Part shown: positions 53,939 through 64,000 of the stretch, one piece after another
How positions within the stretch are numbered: the stretch's first letter is position 1
How the letters are laid out: every line of letters starts with the position of its first letter
Source of the DNA: VRUE01 sp036376915
Lineage (GTDB): Bacteria > Actinomycetota > Thermoleophilia > Solirubrobacterales > 70-9
Length of the DNA: 64,000 nt
Direction: 5' to 3'
Assembly: GCA_036376915.1 (NCBI GenBank)
Contig: DASUZK010000102.1
Span: 39,718-103,717, forward strand
Position numbers and translations under genes: made by a program
Notes under the pieces: model-generated
Database searches by the model: none
The model's input: the letters and a program-made list of their open reading frames with translations, nothing else
What the model was told of the DNA's origin: nothing

Positions 53939-54760
53939 GTGTCTCGCGAATCTGAGACGGGGGCGGACGGCCTGAGGCGCTCCGCGGTGAAGGCCTTGCG
54001 CGCCGATCCGAGGCGGACCGCGATCCTCACCGACGTCGACGGCACCCTGGCGCCGATAGTCGAGCGGCCCGAGCTGGCGGCGGTGCCGGAGCGGGCGACC
54101 GAGCTGCTGGCGGCGCTGAGCGAACGCTTCGGCCTGGTCGGGTGCATCTCCGGGCGCCAGGCGCTGGAGGCGCGGCGCCTGGTCGGAGTCGAGGGCATCG
54201 CCTACGCGGGCAACCACGGCTTCGAGCTGCTGGCGGCGGGCGAGGCGGAGCCGCAGCTCGACCCCGCCGTGGCCGGACGGGAGCTGGAGGCCGCCGAGTT
54301 CCTCGCCGGCCTCTCCGAGGACGAGCTGGGAGGGGCGGGACTGCGACTCGAGGACAAGGGGCCGATCCAGGCACTGCACTGGCGCGGCGCGGCGGACGAG
54401 CGCACGGCGGACGCCCGTGCCCACGAGATCGCGGTCGAGGCGGGACGTGCGGGCCTCGAACCGCGCTGGGGCCGCAAGGTGCTGGAGCTGCGCCCGGTCG
54501 GAGGGGGCGGCAAGGACGCTGCCGTTGCCGCCCTGCTCGCCGGCCGCGACATCGCCGTGGCGGCCTATGCCGGCGACGACCGCACCGACCTCGACGCCTG
54601 CCGCCGCCTGCGCGAGCTGCGCGACGAGGGACGCCTCACAATCACGATCTGCATCGGCGTCGCCTCCCCCGAGGCGCCGCCGGAGATGGCCGAGGAGTCC
54701 GACTTCACGGTCGACGGCCCGGCCGGCTGGATCGCCCTGCTCGAGGAGCTGGCCGGGTAG
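53939..54760 (+). CDS. otsB: Trehalose-6-phosphate phosphatase
   Basis: 273 residues from GTG 53939. HAD superfamily: motif I ILTDVDGTLAPI (nucleophile and acid Asp), GCISGRQALEARRLV, YAGNHGFELL, motif III Lys in ELRPVGGGGKDAAVAALL, and motif IV YAGDDRTDLDACRRL. Removes phosphate from trehalose-6-phosphate, the last step of trehalose synthesis by OtsAB; otsA is not in the window. GATACTAG lies just upstream with no ribosome site, so the transcript may be leaderless. The next gene starts two bases after the stop. Confidence 0.92.
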   Translation: MSRESETGADGLRRSAVKALRADPRRTAILTDVDGTLAPIVERPELAAVPERATELLAALSERFGLVGCISGRQALEARRLVGVEGIAYAGNHGFELLAAGEAEPQLDPAVAGRELEAAEFLAGLSEDELGGAGLRLEDKGPIQALHWRGAADERTADARAHEIAVEAGRAGLEPRWGRKVLELRPVGGGGKDAAVAALLAGRDIAVAAYAGDDRTDLDACRRLRELRDEGRLTITICIGVASPEAPPEMAEESDFTVDGPAGWIALLEELAG

Positions 54761-54762
54761 AG

Positions 54763-55272
54763 ATGCCTTACACCGACCTGCTGAGAGTCACCGTCCTGCT
54801 CACCGGCGCCGAGGCCACCGCCCTGGCGGCGATAACCGCCGTCGCCATCAATCGCGACAACGACGCCACGACCCTGATCGTCGCCGGAACCTGGTGGCTC
54901 ATAGCCCTCCTCCTCGGCCTCTATCTGGGTAGACCCGCCCGCGCGGCGGACGCCCTCCGCGACGGGCTGGCCCAGGCCCGCACGGCCACCTCCCTGCCAC
55001 CCGAGACCCCGGCGAGGATCGCCTTCGTCCGCCTCTGGCCGATAGCCCTGACCGCGATAGTGGCCGGAGCCCTCGGCATCTTCTTCCCCGGAGTCGCCGC
55101 CGTCGGCGCCGGCTACGCCCTCCTCGTCTCCCTTGCCTGGCACACGAGAGAGTCCGCAGTGCTGGCAATCGAGCAACGCGACGGCGTCAAGTTCTACGTG
55201 GTGCCCAACTCGGCTCTGCAGCCCATACGGCTAGTCCGCACCCCAGGCCTTCGCACGACGCCTCCTAGATAG
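54763..55272 (+). CDS. Small membrane protein of unknown function
   Basis: 169 residues from ATG two bases after the otsB stop, so co-transcribed with it. Four hydrophobic helices: VTVLLTGAEATALAAITAVA, TLIVAGTWWLIALLLGLYLG, IAFVRLWPIALTAIVAGALG and FFPGVAAVGAGYALLVSLAW. A polar linker between helices 2 and 3 (RPARAADALRDGLAQARTAT) and a C-terminal soluble tail of ~35 residues with VKFYVVPNSALQPI. No family recognised. Context suggests an accessory envelope function, without direct evidence. Confidence 0.82.
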   Translation: MPYTDLLRVTVLLTGAEATALAAITAVAINRDNDATTLIVAGTWWLIALLLGLYLGRPARAADALRDGLAQARTATSLPPETPARIAFVRLWPIALTAIVAGALGIFFPGVAAVGAGYALLVSLAWHTRESAVLAIEQRDGVKFYVVPNSALQPIRLVRTPGLRTTPPR

Positions 55273-55310
55273 ACCGGGGCGGCAGTGCGACTGGCATCGA
55301 AGCATCGTCG

Positions 55311-55955
55311 TCACTTGACGATGACGACGGGACCAAGTCGCTCGGTTTCTCGATCCGAGTAATGAACCGGCGGCTTACACGTCACACGCATATGAGTTAC
55401 GTCAAGCTCGTCGTTGGGAGACAGGACCTGCAGGACAACGTCAGTGTCAAGCTGGTATTGGATACCGCTGACTGTGTACCTCCGCGGTGGGCGGATCGTC
55501 AGCGATACCGGCTTGATCGCCTGGGTTTCTGAAGAGCGATGAAACTGTAGATGCGTTGGAATTGACGTTTCGCCTTCCGGACCGGATGAACTGGGACCGG
55601 AGATGACCTGGTATTCGACCTCACCAGGCCCATTTTCGATGGTAATCCGCCCCCTGAGCACGACGTTGACAGGGCACGGGCCCCTGTAGCCCGTGGGTCT
55701 GGAACGATCTCGCGCCTCCGGGAATTCGGCAAATAGAACGGTGTCTGTGACCTCCATTGGCTCATCGCCGAAGCTTATGACGGACCACACGAGCAGCAGG
55801 ACACCCACTACCCCGAGCGAAATTCTCTGCCACTTACCGGTTGCTTGGATTTCTCCACTGCTGAGTTTTGCTGTTTTGACAATCGCCGCGAGCAGGCAGA
55901 GCAACCCAACAGGTAGGACGACGCCTGCGACTGTGTCGGGCAGGACAGGAGGCAT
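55311..55955 (-). CDS. Membrane-anchored protein of unknown function, lower G+C
   Basis: 214 residues. Two N-terminal hydrophobic helices (TVAGVVLPVGLLCLLAAIVK and ISLGVVGVLLLVWSVISFG), then ~140 residues of beta-rich extracytoplasmic sequence with NVVLRGRITIENGPGEVEYQ and a Cys pair (GPCPVN, VTCKPP). No family recognised. Base composition is clearly more A/T-rich than the neighbours, with codons such as GAT, ACA and GTA, as in the secreted gene at 46647-48071, which suggests horizontal gain. ATG 55955. Confidence 0.7.
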   Translation of the reverse strand: MPPVLPDTVAGVVLPVGLLCLLAAIVKTAKLSSGEIQATGKWQRISLGVVGVLLLVWSVISFGDEPMEVTDTVLFAEFPEARDRSRPTGYRGPCPVNVVLRGRITIENGPGEVEYQVISGPSSSGPEGETSIPTHLQFHRSSETQAIKPVSLTIRPPRRYTVSGIQYQLDTDVVLQVLSPNDELDVTHMRVTCKPPVHYSDRETERLGPVVIVK

Positions 55956-56010
55956 ACCCGACCAGCATAGTCACAGCAGACCCCCCTACTGTCTACTGTG
56001 GTGATCGTAC

Positions 56011-57735
56011 TTACCGCTTGGAGAGCAGCTTGAACTCCCGCCACCCACGCGTGTTCGCCACGTCGTCCGCCGTCAGCCACGCCCGCCGCGCTGTCGCCAC
56101 CGCGTAGGCCATGTTGCTCAGGGTGTCCACTCCGTGGGCGTCGGTGTTGAGAACGATCGTCACCCCGGCTTCCGCGGCGAGGCGAGCGTGGTGCTCGGAG
56201 AGGTCACGGCGGTTGGGGTTGCCGTTGATCTCGAGCATCGTGCCGGTGCGGGCCGCTGCCTCGACCACGGCTTCGACGTCGATGCCGTAGGGCTCGCGGC
56301 GGCCGAGCAGGCGGCCGGTGAGGTGGCCAATGCAGTCGACGCGGGGGTTCTCGATCGCAGCCAGCACGCGGGCGGTCATCTCCTTCTCGGAGATCGCGAA
56401 GGAGGTGTGGATGCTGGCCACCACCCAGTCGAGCGCGTCGAGCAGGTCGTCGGGGTAGTCGAGGCCGCCGTCGAGGCCGATGTTGACCTCCGAGCCGGCG
56501 AGCAGGCGAAAGCCACGCTTGCCCTCGTTCCAGGCCCCCACCTCGGCGATCCGCTCCCAGAGCCGCTCGGCGGTGACGTGGTCGCCGAAGCCGTGACTGG
56601 CCGAGTGGTCGGTGACCGCCATGTAGGCGTAGCCGCGGTCGCGACCTGCCTCGGCCATCTCCTCCAATGTGTTGCGGCCGTCGGAGAGGGTCGTGTGCGA
56701 GTGCAGATCACCCCGGATGTCGTCGAGGGAGACGAGGTCGGGGAGCTTCCCCTCGCGGGCCGCCTTCAGCTCTCCCCTGCCCTCGCGCAGCTCCGGCTCT
56801 ATATAGGTGTAACCGAGGCGCTCGTAGACGGCCTCCTCGGTCGCACAGAGCTCGACCTCGCCGCTCTCGACCTCGGTGATTCCGTGCTCGGAGACGGAAA
56901 GGCCGCGCGCCACAGCCTCCTCGCGCAGCTGGACGTTGTGGGCGGCCGAGCCGGTGAAGTGCTGGAGCAGGTTGCCGAATGCCTCCGGCGCGACGATGCG
57001 CAGGTCGACCGAGACCCCGTTCTGGGTCTGCGCCCGCACGCCGTTCGGCCCCGGCTTCCCGGCGGCGGCGATCAGCGGGCTGGCGACCAGCGCTTCCGCC
57101 AGGGCGGTCGGATCCTCGGCGGTGGCGATCAGGTCGATGTCCTTGCAGGTGTCGGCCCGGCGGCGAACCGAGCCCGCGACCTCGACCCGGTCGGCGGCGG
57201 GGTGCTCGCGCAGGGTTCGCGCCAGCTCCTCCGCGATCGGGCGCGCCATCGAGAGCAGCACCCGGCCGCCGCCCTCGCCGGGCTCCCCGAGGCGCTCGAG
57301 GCCGGCGAGCACGTTCTCCTCCACCTTCTCCCCCAGGCCCTTCAACTCGCGGATGCGCTCTTCCTCGGCCGCCTTTCGGAGGTCGTCCAGCGTGGCGACG
57401 CCGAGCTCCTCGAAGAGCCGGCGCGCGGTCTTCGCCCCCAGGCCCTGCACCCGCGTCACCTCGATCAGCGAAGGCGGGTACTTCGCCTTCAGCTTCACCG
57501 CCGCGGGGATCTCGCCGGTCTCGATCAGCGCGTCGATCTTCTCGGCCAGGGTCTTGCCGACACCGGGGACCTCCGTCGCCCGCCCGGCGGCGGCGAGGTC
57601 GGCGACCGAGACCGGGCTTTCGCGGATCGCCTTCGCCGCGGTGCTGTAGGCGAGGACCCGGTATTTGACCGCGCCGTCGAGCTCGTAGAGGACCCCCAGC
57701 TCGTCGAGGGCGGCGGCGATCTCGGCGTTGGTCAC
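56011..57735 (-). CDS. polX: PolX family DNA polymerase/3'-5' exonuclease
   Basis: 574 residues from GTG 57735. N-terminal helix-hairpin-helix and fingers region (EVPGVGKTLAEKIDALIETG, VQGLGAKTARRLFEELGV), nucleotidyltransferase palm with GSVRRRADTCKDIDLIA (metal Asp pair) and VSVDLRIVAPE, then a PHP domain from ~335: GDLHSHTTLSDG, TDHSASHGFGDH, ASIHTSF, NTDAHGVDTL. The PHP domain gives Mn-dependent exonuclease and AP-site activity; the whole acts in base excision repair gap filling. All metal ligands of both domains appear intact. Confidence 0.95.
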   Translation of the reverse strand: MTNAEIAAALDELGVLYELDGAVKYRVLAYSTAAKAIRESPVSVADLAAAGRATEVPGVGKTLAEKIDALIETGEIPAAVKLKAKYPPSLIEVTRVQGLGAKTARRLFEELGVATLDDLRKAAEEERIRELKGLGEKVEENVLAGLERLGEPGEGGGRVLLSMARPIAEELARTLREHPAADRVEVAGSVRRRADTCKDIDLIATAEDPTALAEALVASPLIAAAGKPGPNGVRAQTQNGVSVDLRIVAPEAFGNLLQHFTGSAAHNVQLREEAVARGLSVSEHGITEVESGEVELCATEEAVYERLGYTYIEPELREGRGELKAAREGKLPDLVSLDDIRGDLHSHTTLSDGRNTLEEMAEAGRDRGYAYMAVTDHSASHGFGDHVTAERLWERIAEVGAWNEGKRGFRLLAGSEVNIGLDGGLDYPDDLLDALDWVVASIHTSFAISEKEMTARVLAAIENPRVDCIGHLTGRLLGRREPYGIDVEAVVEAAARTGTMLEINGNPNRRDLSEHHARLAAEAGVTIVLNTDAHGVDTLSNMAYAVATARRAWLTADDVANTRGWREFKLLSKR

Positions 57736-57777
57736 GCCCCCACGCTAGCGAGCCTTCTGGCGTTAGCGCTACGGTGC

Positions 57778-57795
57778 GGTAGTGGGTCAGTTTGA
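57778..57795 (+). repeat. 18-bp repeat upstream of a small membrane-protein gene, copy 1
   Basis: GGTAGTGGGTCAGTTTGA. An exact inverted copy lies at 58273-58290. In both places the repeat lies about 62-63 bases (from its GTG) upstream of the ATG of a tiny membrane protein, pointing inward. Likely a shared promoter or leader element. Confidence 0.75.
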
Positions 57796-57843
57796 GTTGA
57801 TCTCGACTGAAACCCGCGATAGGCGCGAGGGTAGTTCGGGGCC

Positions 57844-58011
57844 ATGGCGAGCAGAAAGTCGTTTTGGGATAGCCCCCTAGGACAGATCGCCTTGGTCGTC
57901 GTGGTTGTGGTGTGGGCGGCGGCCGTGATCGCACTCGCCTTTGCCGTCTTCCTCGCCGTTGTCTTCCTGCTCTCTCAACTGGGGGTCAGGGTCGACCTGG
58001 ACATCCGGTAG
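57844..58011 (+). CDS. Tiny single-helix membrane protein, 55 residues
   Basis: MASRKSFWDSPLGQ, then a single long hydrophobic stretch (VVVVVVWAAAVIALAFAVFL and on), then QLGVRVDLDIR. Codon bias is like that of neighbours. No clear ribosome site. It faces a second tiny membrane gene (58092-58223), and both have the same 18-bp repeat at the same distance upstream, so they look like products of an inverted duplication. Function unknown; such proteins often regulate larger membrane complexes. Confidence 0.6.
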   Translation: MASRKSFWDSPLGQIALVVVVVVWAAAVIALAFAVFLAVVFLLSQLGVRVDLDIR

Positions 58012-58091
58012 GCGTCGAATCGCCCCCAAACGAAGGCGATCCGCCCTGGATTGACAAGCACGGGCCAACTCGAACCCGAGGTACAACCCGA

Positions 58092-58223
58092 CTACCCGCC
58101 TCCCATGTGGGCAAAGCCAACCAAAACGAAGCATGCGACGACTGCCAGTGCGATTACGAAACCGACAAAGGCCCCCGCGATGACGTAGAGCCATGAGGGT
58201 TCGAGGCGAGCCTTCCGATCCAT
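58092..58223 (-). CDS. Tiny single-helix membrane protein, 43 residues
   Basis: MDRKARLEPSWLYVIAGAF, then a hydrophobic stretch GFVIALAVVACFVLVGF and a short end HMGGG. GTG 58286 in frame would add 21 residues, but that codon lies inside the 18-bp repeat, and the matching GTG of the other copy is not in frame with its gene, so ATG 58223 is preferred. A -10-like TATAGC lies on the minus strand at 58304-58309. Convergent with the 57844 gene and probably related to it. Confidence 0.55.
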   Translation of the reverse strand: MDRKARLEPSWLYVIAGAFVGFVIALAVVACFVLVGFAHMGGG

Positions 58224-58272
58224 TTTGCCTACGATAAATGCCCGCGGAGCGCGCCGGGGCCTCGATTCGGTT

Positions 58273-58290
58273 TCAAACTGACCCACTACC
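58273..58290 (-). repeat. 18-bp repeat upstream of a small membrane-protein gene, copy 2
   Basis: Exact inverted copy of 57778-57795. Confidence 0.75.
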
Positions 58291-58305
58291 CGAGGCAGGG
58301 GTCGC

Positions 58306-58311
58306 TATACT
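58306..58311 (+). promoter_or_regulatory. -10 element for thioredoxin
   Basis: TATACT, about 48 bases before the thioredoxin start codon. It overlaps the TATAGC read on the opposite strand toward the tiny membrane gene, so the two promoters are back to back and could interfere. Confidence 0.5.
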
Positions 58312-58359
58312 TTCTGAAGTATTGAGCGCTGAAACACGATCCCCAGGAGACCGATTCCA

Positions 58360-58686
58360 GTGACAGGCAAGCTCCACGACGTGACCGACGCCAACTTCAA
58401 GTCCGAGGTCCTCGAGGCCGAAGGCCCCGTCCTCGTCGACTTCTGGGCCCCCTGGTGTGGGCCGTGCCGCGTGGTCCACCCTGTGCTGGAGGAGATGGAC
58501 GCCGAGCGCGACGACCTGAAAATCGTCAGCGTCAACGTCGACGAGAACCAGCAGACCGCCGCTCAGTACGAGGTCCTCTCGATCCCGACCCTGATCCTCT
58601 TCAAGGACGGGGCGATCGCCAAGAAGGTGATCGGTGCGATGCCCAAGCGTCGCCTCGAGGCCGAGCTGGAGCCGGCGCTCGCCTAG
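58360..58686 (+). CDS. trxA: Thioredoxin
   Basis: 108 residues from GTG 58360. Active site FWAPWCGPCR with the redox Cys pair at ~31/34, buried Asp in VLVDFWAP, cis-Pro in LSIPTLILFKDG, and a C-terminal helix RRLEAELEPAL. Cytosolic disulfide reductase reduced by thioredoxin reductase (not in window). CCCAGGAGA lies 10 bases upstream. The tautomerase gene follows after 23 bases on the same strand. Confidence 0.95.
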   Translation: MTGKLHDVTDANFKSEVLEAEGPVLVDFWAPWCGPCRVVHPVLEEMDAERDDLKIVSVNVDENQQTAAQYEVLSIPTLILFKDGAIAKKVIGAMPKRRLEAELEPALA

Positions 58687-58709
58687 CGGGCGAGCGGAGA
58701 CCGGTTCCG

Positions 58710-58889
58710 ATGCCTTTCGTCCAGGTCCACTGGTTCGAGGGACGCTCCGACGAGCAGAAGGCGGAGATCGCCAAGCGGATCGAAGCGGCGCTGGTCGAGG
58801 TGGCCGGCGCCGCCCCCGAGCACTGCTGGGTGAAGTTCTCCGACTCGAAGAAGACCGACTTCATCATCGGCGAGCCTGCCGGGGACTGA
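58710..58889 (+). CDS. 4-oxalocrotonate tautomerase family protein
   Basis: 59 residues from ATG. After Met removal Pro1 (MPFVQVHWFEGRSDEQK) would be the catalytic base; the length matches the 60-residue 4-OT class, and AEIAKRIEAALVEV is the family helix. Arg12 (in FEGRS) is close to the usual Arg11 position. Its true substrate is unknown, as for most such homologues. Probably co-transcribed with thioredoxin. A perfect hairpin follows 11 bases after the stop. Confidence 0.88.
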   Translation: MPFVQVHWFEGRSDEQKAEIAKRIEAALVEVAGAAPEHCWVKFSDSKKTDFIIGEPAGD

Positions 58890-58900
58890 GCAAGCTGGAC

Positions 58901-58937
58901 TGGCGACTTACTCGGCTATATGCCGAGTAAGTCGCCA
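58901..58937. repeat. Hairpin with 16-nt arms and 5-nt loop, second copy
   Basis: Arm TGGCGACTTACTCGGC at 58901-58916, loop TATAT, exact complement at 58922-58937. Same outer ten bases and size as 10555-10591; the inner six base pairs differ and covary. It separates convergent genes (tautomerase and ileS), where it may end transcription both ways. Confidence 0.88.
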
Positions 58938-58940
58938 AGG

Positions 58941-62132
<3,192 letters not shown>

Positions 62133-62205
62133 GGACGCGGGATTCTAGGAGCGGGTGTCTCTTCCCCCCGGGACGGTGGACCCTGGTACGCAATAGTCTT
62201 TCCGC

Positions 62206-63075
62206 GTGCCCGCTTACGACCTGAACGGAAAGGTTGCCCTGGTCACCGGTGCGGCCCGGGGAATCGGCTTCGAGACCGCCCGCCAGATGCACGCGCGCGG
62301 CGCCTCCGTCGCGGTCGTCGACCTCGACGCCGCCGAGGCGAGCGAGGCGGCCGAGCGGATCGGCGAGCGCGCGATCGGGATCGCCGCCGACGTCACCGAC
62401 GCCGGCGCGATGCGGGCTGCTGTGGCCGAGACGGTCGAGCGCTTCGGGGGCCTCGACGTCGCCATGGCCAACGCCGGCCTTGCCCCGCCCTCGATCGCCA
62501 CGATGCGCTCGGTCCCCGCCGAGGAGTGGGAGCGGGTGGTCGAGGTCAACCTCTTCGGCGTCTGGCACACGCTGCGGGCCGCCCTGCCCCAGGTCTCCGA
62601 GCGCAAGGGCCACGTCGTCGTCGTCGCCTCGGTCGCCGCCTTCGCCAACGGGATGCTGGGCAGCTCCTACATGGTCTCCAAGGCCGCGGCCGAGCAGATG
62701 GGCCGCGCCCTGCGGACCGAGCTGGTGCCCTTCGGCGCCGGCGCCAGCGTCGCCTACTTCGGCTGGGTCGACACGCGGATGGTCCAGGACACCTTCGACC
62801 GTCCCGGCGCCAGCGTGCTGGAGGAAATCGCCCCCGACTTCCTGATGAAGCGGATCACCCCCGAACAGGCGGGGGCGGCCGTCGTCAAGGGGATCGAAGA
62901 GCGCGCGCCGCGCATCTTCGCCCCCCGCTGGTGGCGCTACCTCTCCGCCCTGCGCGGCCTGCTCAACCCGCTGCTCGACCGCCGCAGCGAGCGCGACCCG
63001 CGGATCGCGGCCGCGATCCGCGACGCCGAGGCGCGGATCGCAAGCGATACCGCGGCCCCGGCAGCCAAGAGCTAG
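62206..63075 (+). CDS. Short-chain dehydrogenase/reductase, first of a tandem pair
   Basis: 289 residues from GTG. Nucleotide loop VTGAARGIGFETA, VVDLDAAEAS (Asp after strand 2, NAD preference), ANAGLAPP in place of NNAG, the Ser position in VVASVAAFANG where the catalytic Ser would be S in ASV, and YMVSKAAAEQMGR (YxxxK). A C-terminal ~50-residue extension with RIFAPRWWRYLSALRGL is shared with its neighbour. TAGTCT lies eight bases upstream with no ribosome site, so a leaderless transcript is likely. Substrate unknown. Confidence 0.9.
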   Translation: MPAYDLNGKVALVTGAARGIGFETARQMHARGASVAVVDLDAAEASEAAERIGERAIGIAADVTDAGAMRAAVAETVERFGGLDVAMANAGLAPPSIATMRSVPAEEWERVVEVNLFGVWHTLRAALPQVSERKGHVVVVASVAAFANGMLGSSYMVSKAAAEQMGRALRTELVPFGAGASVAYFGWVDTRMVQDTFDRPGASVLEEIAPDFLMKRITPEQAGAAVVKGIEERAPRIFAPRWWRYLSALRGLLNPLLDRRSERDPRIAAAIRDAEARIASDTAAPAAKS

Positions 63076-63086
63076 GACAGGCACGC

Positions 63087-63962
63087 GTGCCCGCCTTCGA
63101 CGTGAACGGAAAGGTGGCGCTCATCACCGGCGGTGCCCGCGGGATCGGCTTCGAGACTGCGCGCCAGCTGCACCAGCGCGGGACGTCAGTGACCCTGGTC
63201 GACGTCGACGCCGAGGAGGTCCGTGACGCGGCCGAGCGGCTCGGCGAGCGGGCGGTCGGGATCGCTGCCGACGTCACCGACGCCGGCTCGCTGCGAGCCG
63301 CGGTCGCCGAGACGGTCGAGCGCTTCGGCGGAGTCGACATCGCGATGGCCAATGCCGGGATCGCCCCGCCGACCACAACCACGATCCGGATGGTCTCCGC
63401 CGAGGAGTGGGAGCGCGTGATCGACATCAACCTGCTCGGCGTCTGGAACACGGTGCGGGCTGTGCTGCCGCAGGTCGCCGAGCGCCAGGGACACATCGTC
63501 GTCGTCTCCTCCGCCTACGCGATCGCCAACGGCATGCTCAGCAGCGCCTACGCGGTGGCGAAGTCGGGCGTCGAGGCCTTCGGCCGCTCGCTGCGGTCCG
63601 AGCTGGCGCCGCTCGGGGCAAGCGCGGGAGTCGCCTACTTCGGCTTCGTCGACACGAAGCTGGTCCAGGACGCCTTCGCCAGGCCGGATACCAACCGGCT
63701 CGAGGAAACCGTTCCCGCCTTCCTGCTGAAGCGGATCACGCCTGCCGAGGCGGGCGCCTCGGTCGTGCGCGGGATCGAAGAGCGGGCGCCTCGCACCTTC
63801 GCGCCGAAGTACTGGCGCTACATCTCCGCCCTGCGCGGCCTGATCAACCCGCTCTTCGACAAGCGCGCCGACAGCGATCGGCGCGTCCGCGAGGCGGTCC
63901 AGAGCGCCGAGGCGCTCTCGGAGGCCAGTGCCGCCGGCGACGCCTCGGCTGCTTCGCGCTAG
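63087..63962 (+). CDS. Short-chain dehydrogenase/reductase, tandem duplicate
   Basis: 291 residues from GTG 63087, 11 bases after the previous stop. Very similar to the preceding gene along its whole length: ITGGARGIGFETARQLHQRG, VDVDAEEV, MANAGIAPP, VVSSAYAIANG (catalytic Ser), YAVAKSGVEAFGRSL (YxxxK) and the C-terminal TFAPKYWRYISALRGLINPL. A clear tandem duplication, with divergence around the substrate loop (DTKLVQDAFARPDTN versus DTRMVQDTFDRPGAS), so substrates may differ. The last 38 bases of the window after it hold nothing recognised. Confidence 0.9.
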   Translation: MPAFDVNGKVALITGGARGIGFETARQLHQRGTSVTLVDVDAEEVRDAAERLGERAVGIAADVTDAGSLRAAVAETVERFGGVDIAMANAGIAPPTTTTIRMVSAEEWERVIDINLLGVWNTVRAVLPQVAERQGHIVVVSSAYAIANGMLSSAYAVAKSGVEAFGRSLRSELAPLGASAGVAYFGFVDTKLVQDAFARPDTNRLEETVPAFLLKRITPAEAGASVVRGIEERAPRTFAPKYWRYISALRGLINPLFDKRADSDRRVREAVQSAEALSEASAAGDASAASR

Positions 63963-64000
63963 CCACTCGAGCAGGATCACGACCGACTCGTAGTCTGAAC

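Noticed and set aside
57782..57890. Reading frame starting at GTG in the 18-bp repeat, read as a second copy of the minus-strand leader
   Set aside because: It ends without any membrane segment and is not in frame with the 57844 gene, so the repeat is better seen as an untranslated leader or promoter element.

Overview
The window is a GC-rich actinobacterial chromosome segment. Its gene content and several lineage-typical families fit class Thermoleophilia, probably Solirubrobacterales. These include secreted decapeptide-repeat proteins starting with a TYANV-type leader, an OdhA/Kgd-like E2-E1 fusion, a c-di-AMP riboswitch upstream of an NlpC/P60 protein, frequent GTG/TTG starts, and an AbiEi/DUF559-like protein. 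The taxonomic placement is an inference from content. No rRNA, tRNA, CRISPR array, insertion sequence or prophage was recognised.

Layout. 1-2.2 kb: three minus-strand decapeptide-repeat secreted proteins, the first cut by the window edge. 2.3-8.6 kb: phosphotransferase, histidine kinase and receiver pair, DEAD-box helicase, quinone oxidoreductase, PfkB kinase. 8.7-11.5 kb: citrate synthase, small unknown genes and a decayed locus. 11.5-16.3 kb: a UbiA-family phosphoribosyltransferase, an alkyl-DHAP-synthase-like flavoprotein and a fatty-acyl-CoA-reductase-like double SDR, together suggesting ether-lipid synthesis. 16.4-23.7 kb: lipoyl-E2-E1 2-oxoglutarate dehydrogenase fusion and aconitase, making with citrate synthase a TCA-rich stretch. 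23.8-26.3 kb: a cobalamin riboswitch before an unknown protein, an SDR, and a c-di-AMP riboswitch before a cell-wall-hydrolase-like protein. 26.4-30.3 kb: a potABCD-type polyamine ABC operon. 30.3-36.3 kb: acyl-CoA carboxylase beta and methylmalonyl-CoA mutase large subunits (propionyl-CoA route) flanking two more decapeptide-repeat genes and a palindrome-bracketed DUF559-like gene. 36.4-42.3 kb: an HtaA-like secreted protein, UDP-glucuronate decarboxylase, and a sigma factor fused to an anti-sigma-like domain translationally coupled to a large secreted protein. 42.3-49.2 kb: small basic protein, inositol-phosphatase-like protein, a broken UvrD/nuclease gene, a lower-GC secreted repeat protein, a PAC2 protein. 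49.2-55.3 kb: ABC ATPase, FtsX permease and TetR operon with a probable operator, two half-size TauE/SafE genes, trehalose-phosphatase and a membrane protein. 55.3-64 kb: a lower-GC membrane protein, PolX, two tiny membrane proteins, thioredoxin, tautomerase, isoleucyl-tRNA synthetase and two tandem SDRs.

The most unusual feature is the density of small palindromic repeats. (i) An ~81-90 bp GC-rich palindrome occurs three times: once in a divergent intergenic region and twice inside genes, in the same reading frame, in the manner of a Rickettsia palindromic element. (ii) A TTGACC-N12-GGTCAA palindrome occurs three times. Two inverted copies hold the start and stop codons of the DUF559-like gene, and one copy stands alone. 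(iii) A hairpin with 16-nt arms and a 5-nt loop occurs twice with covarying inner arms. (iv) Several other long perfect inverted repeats lie at gene ends or inside coding sequences. These are the best candidates here for an undescribed mobile or regulatory system.
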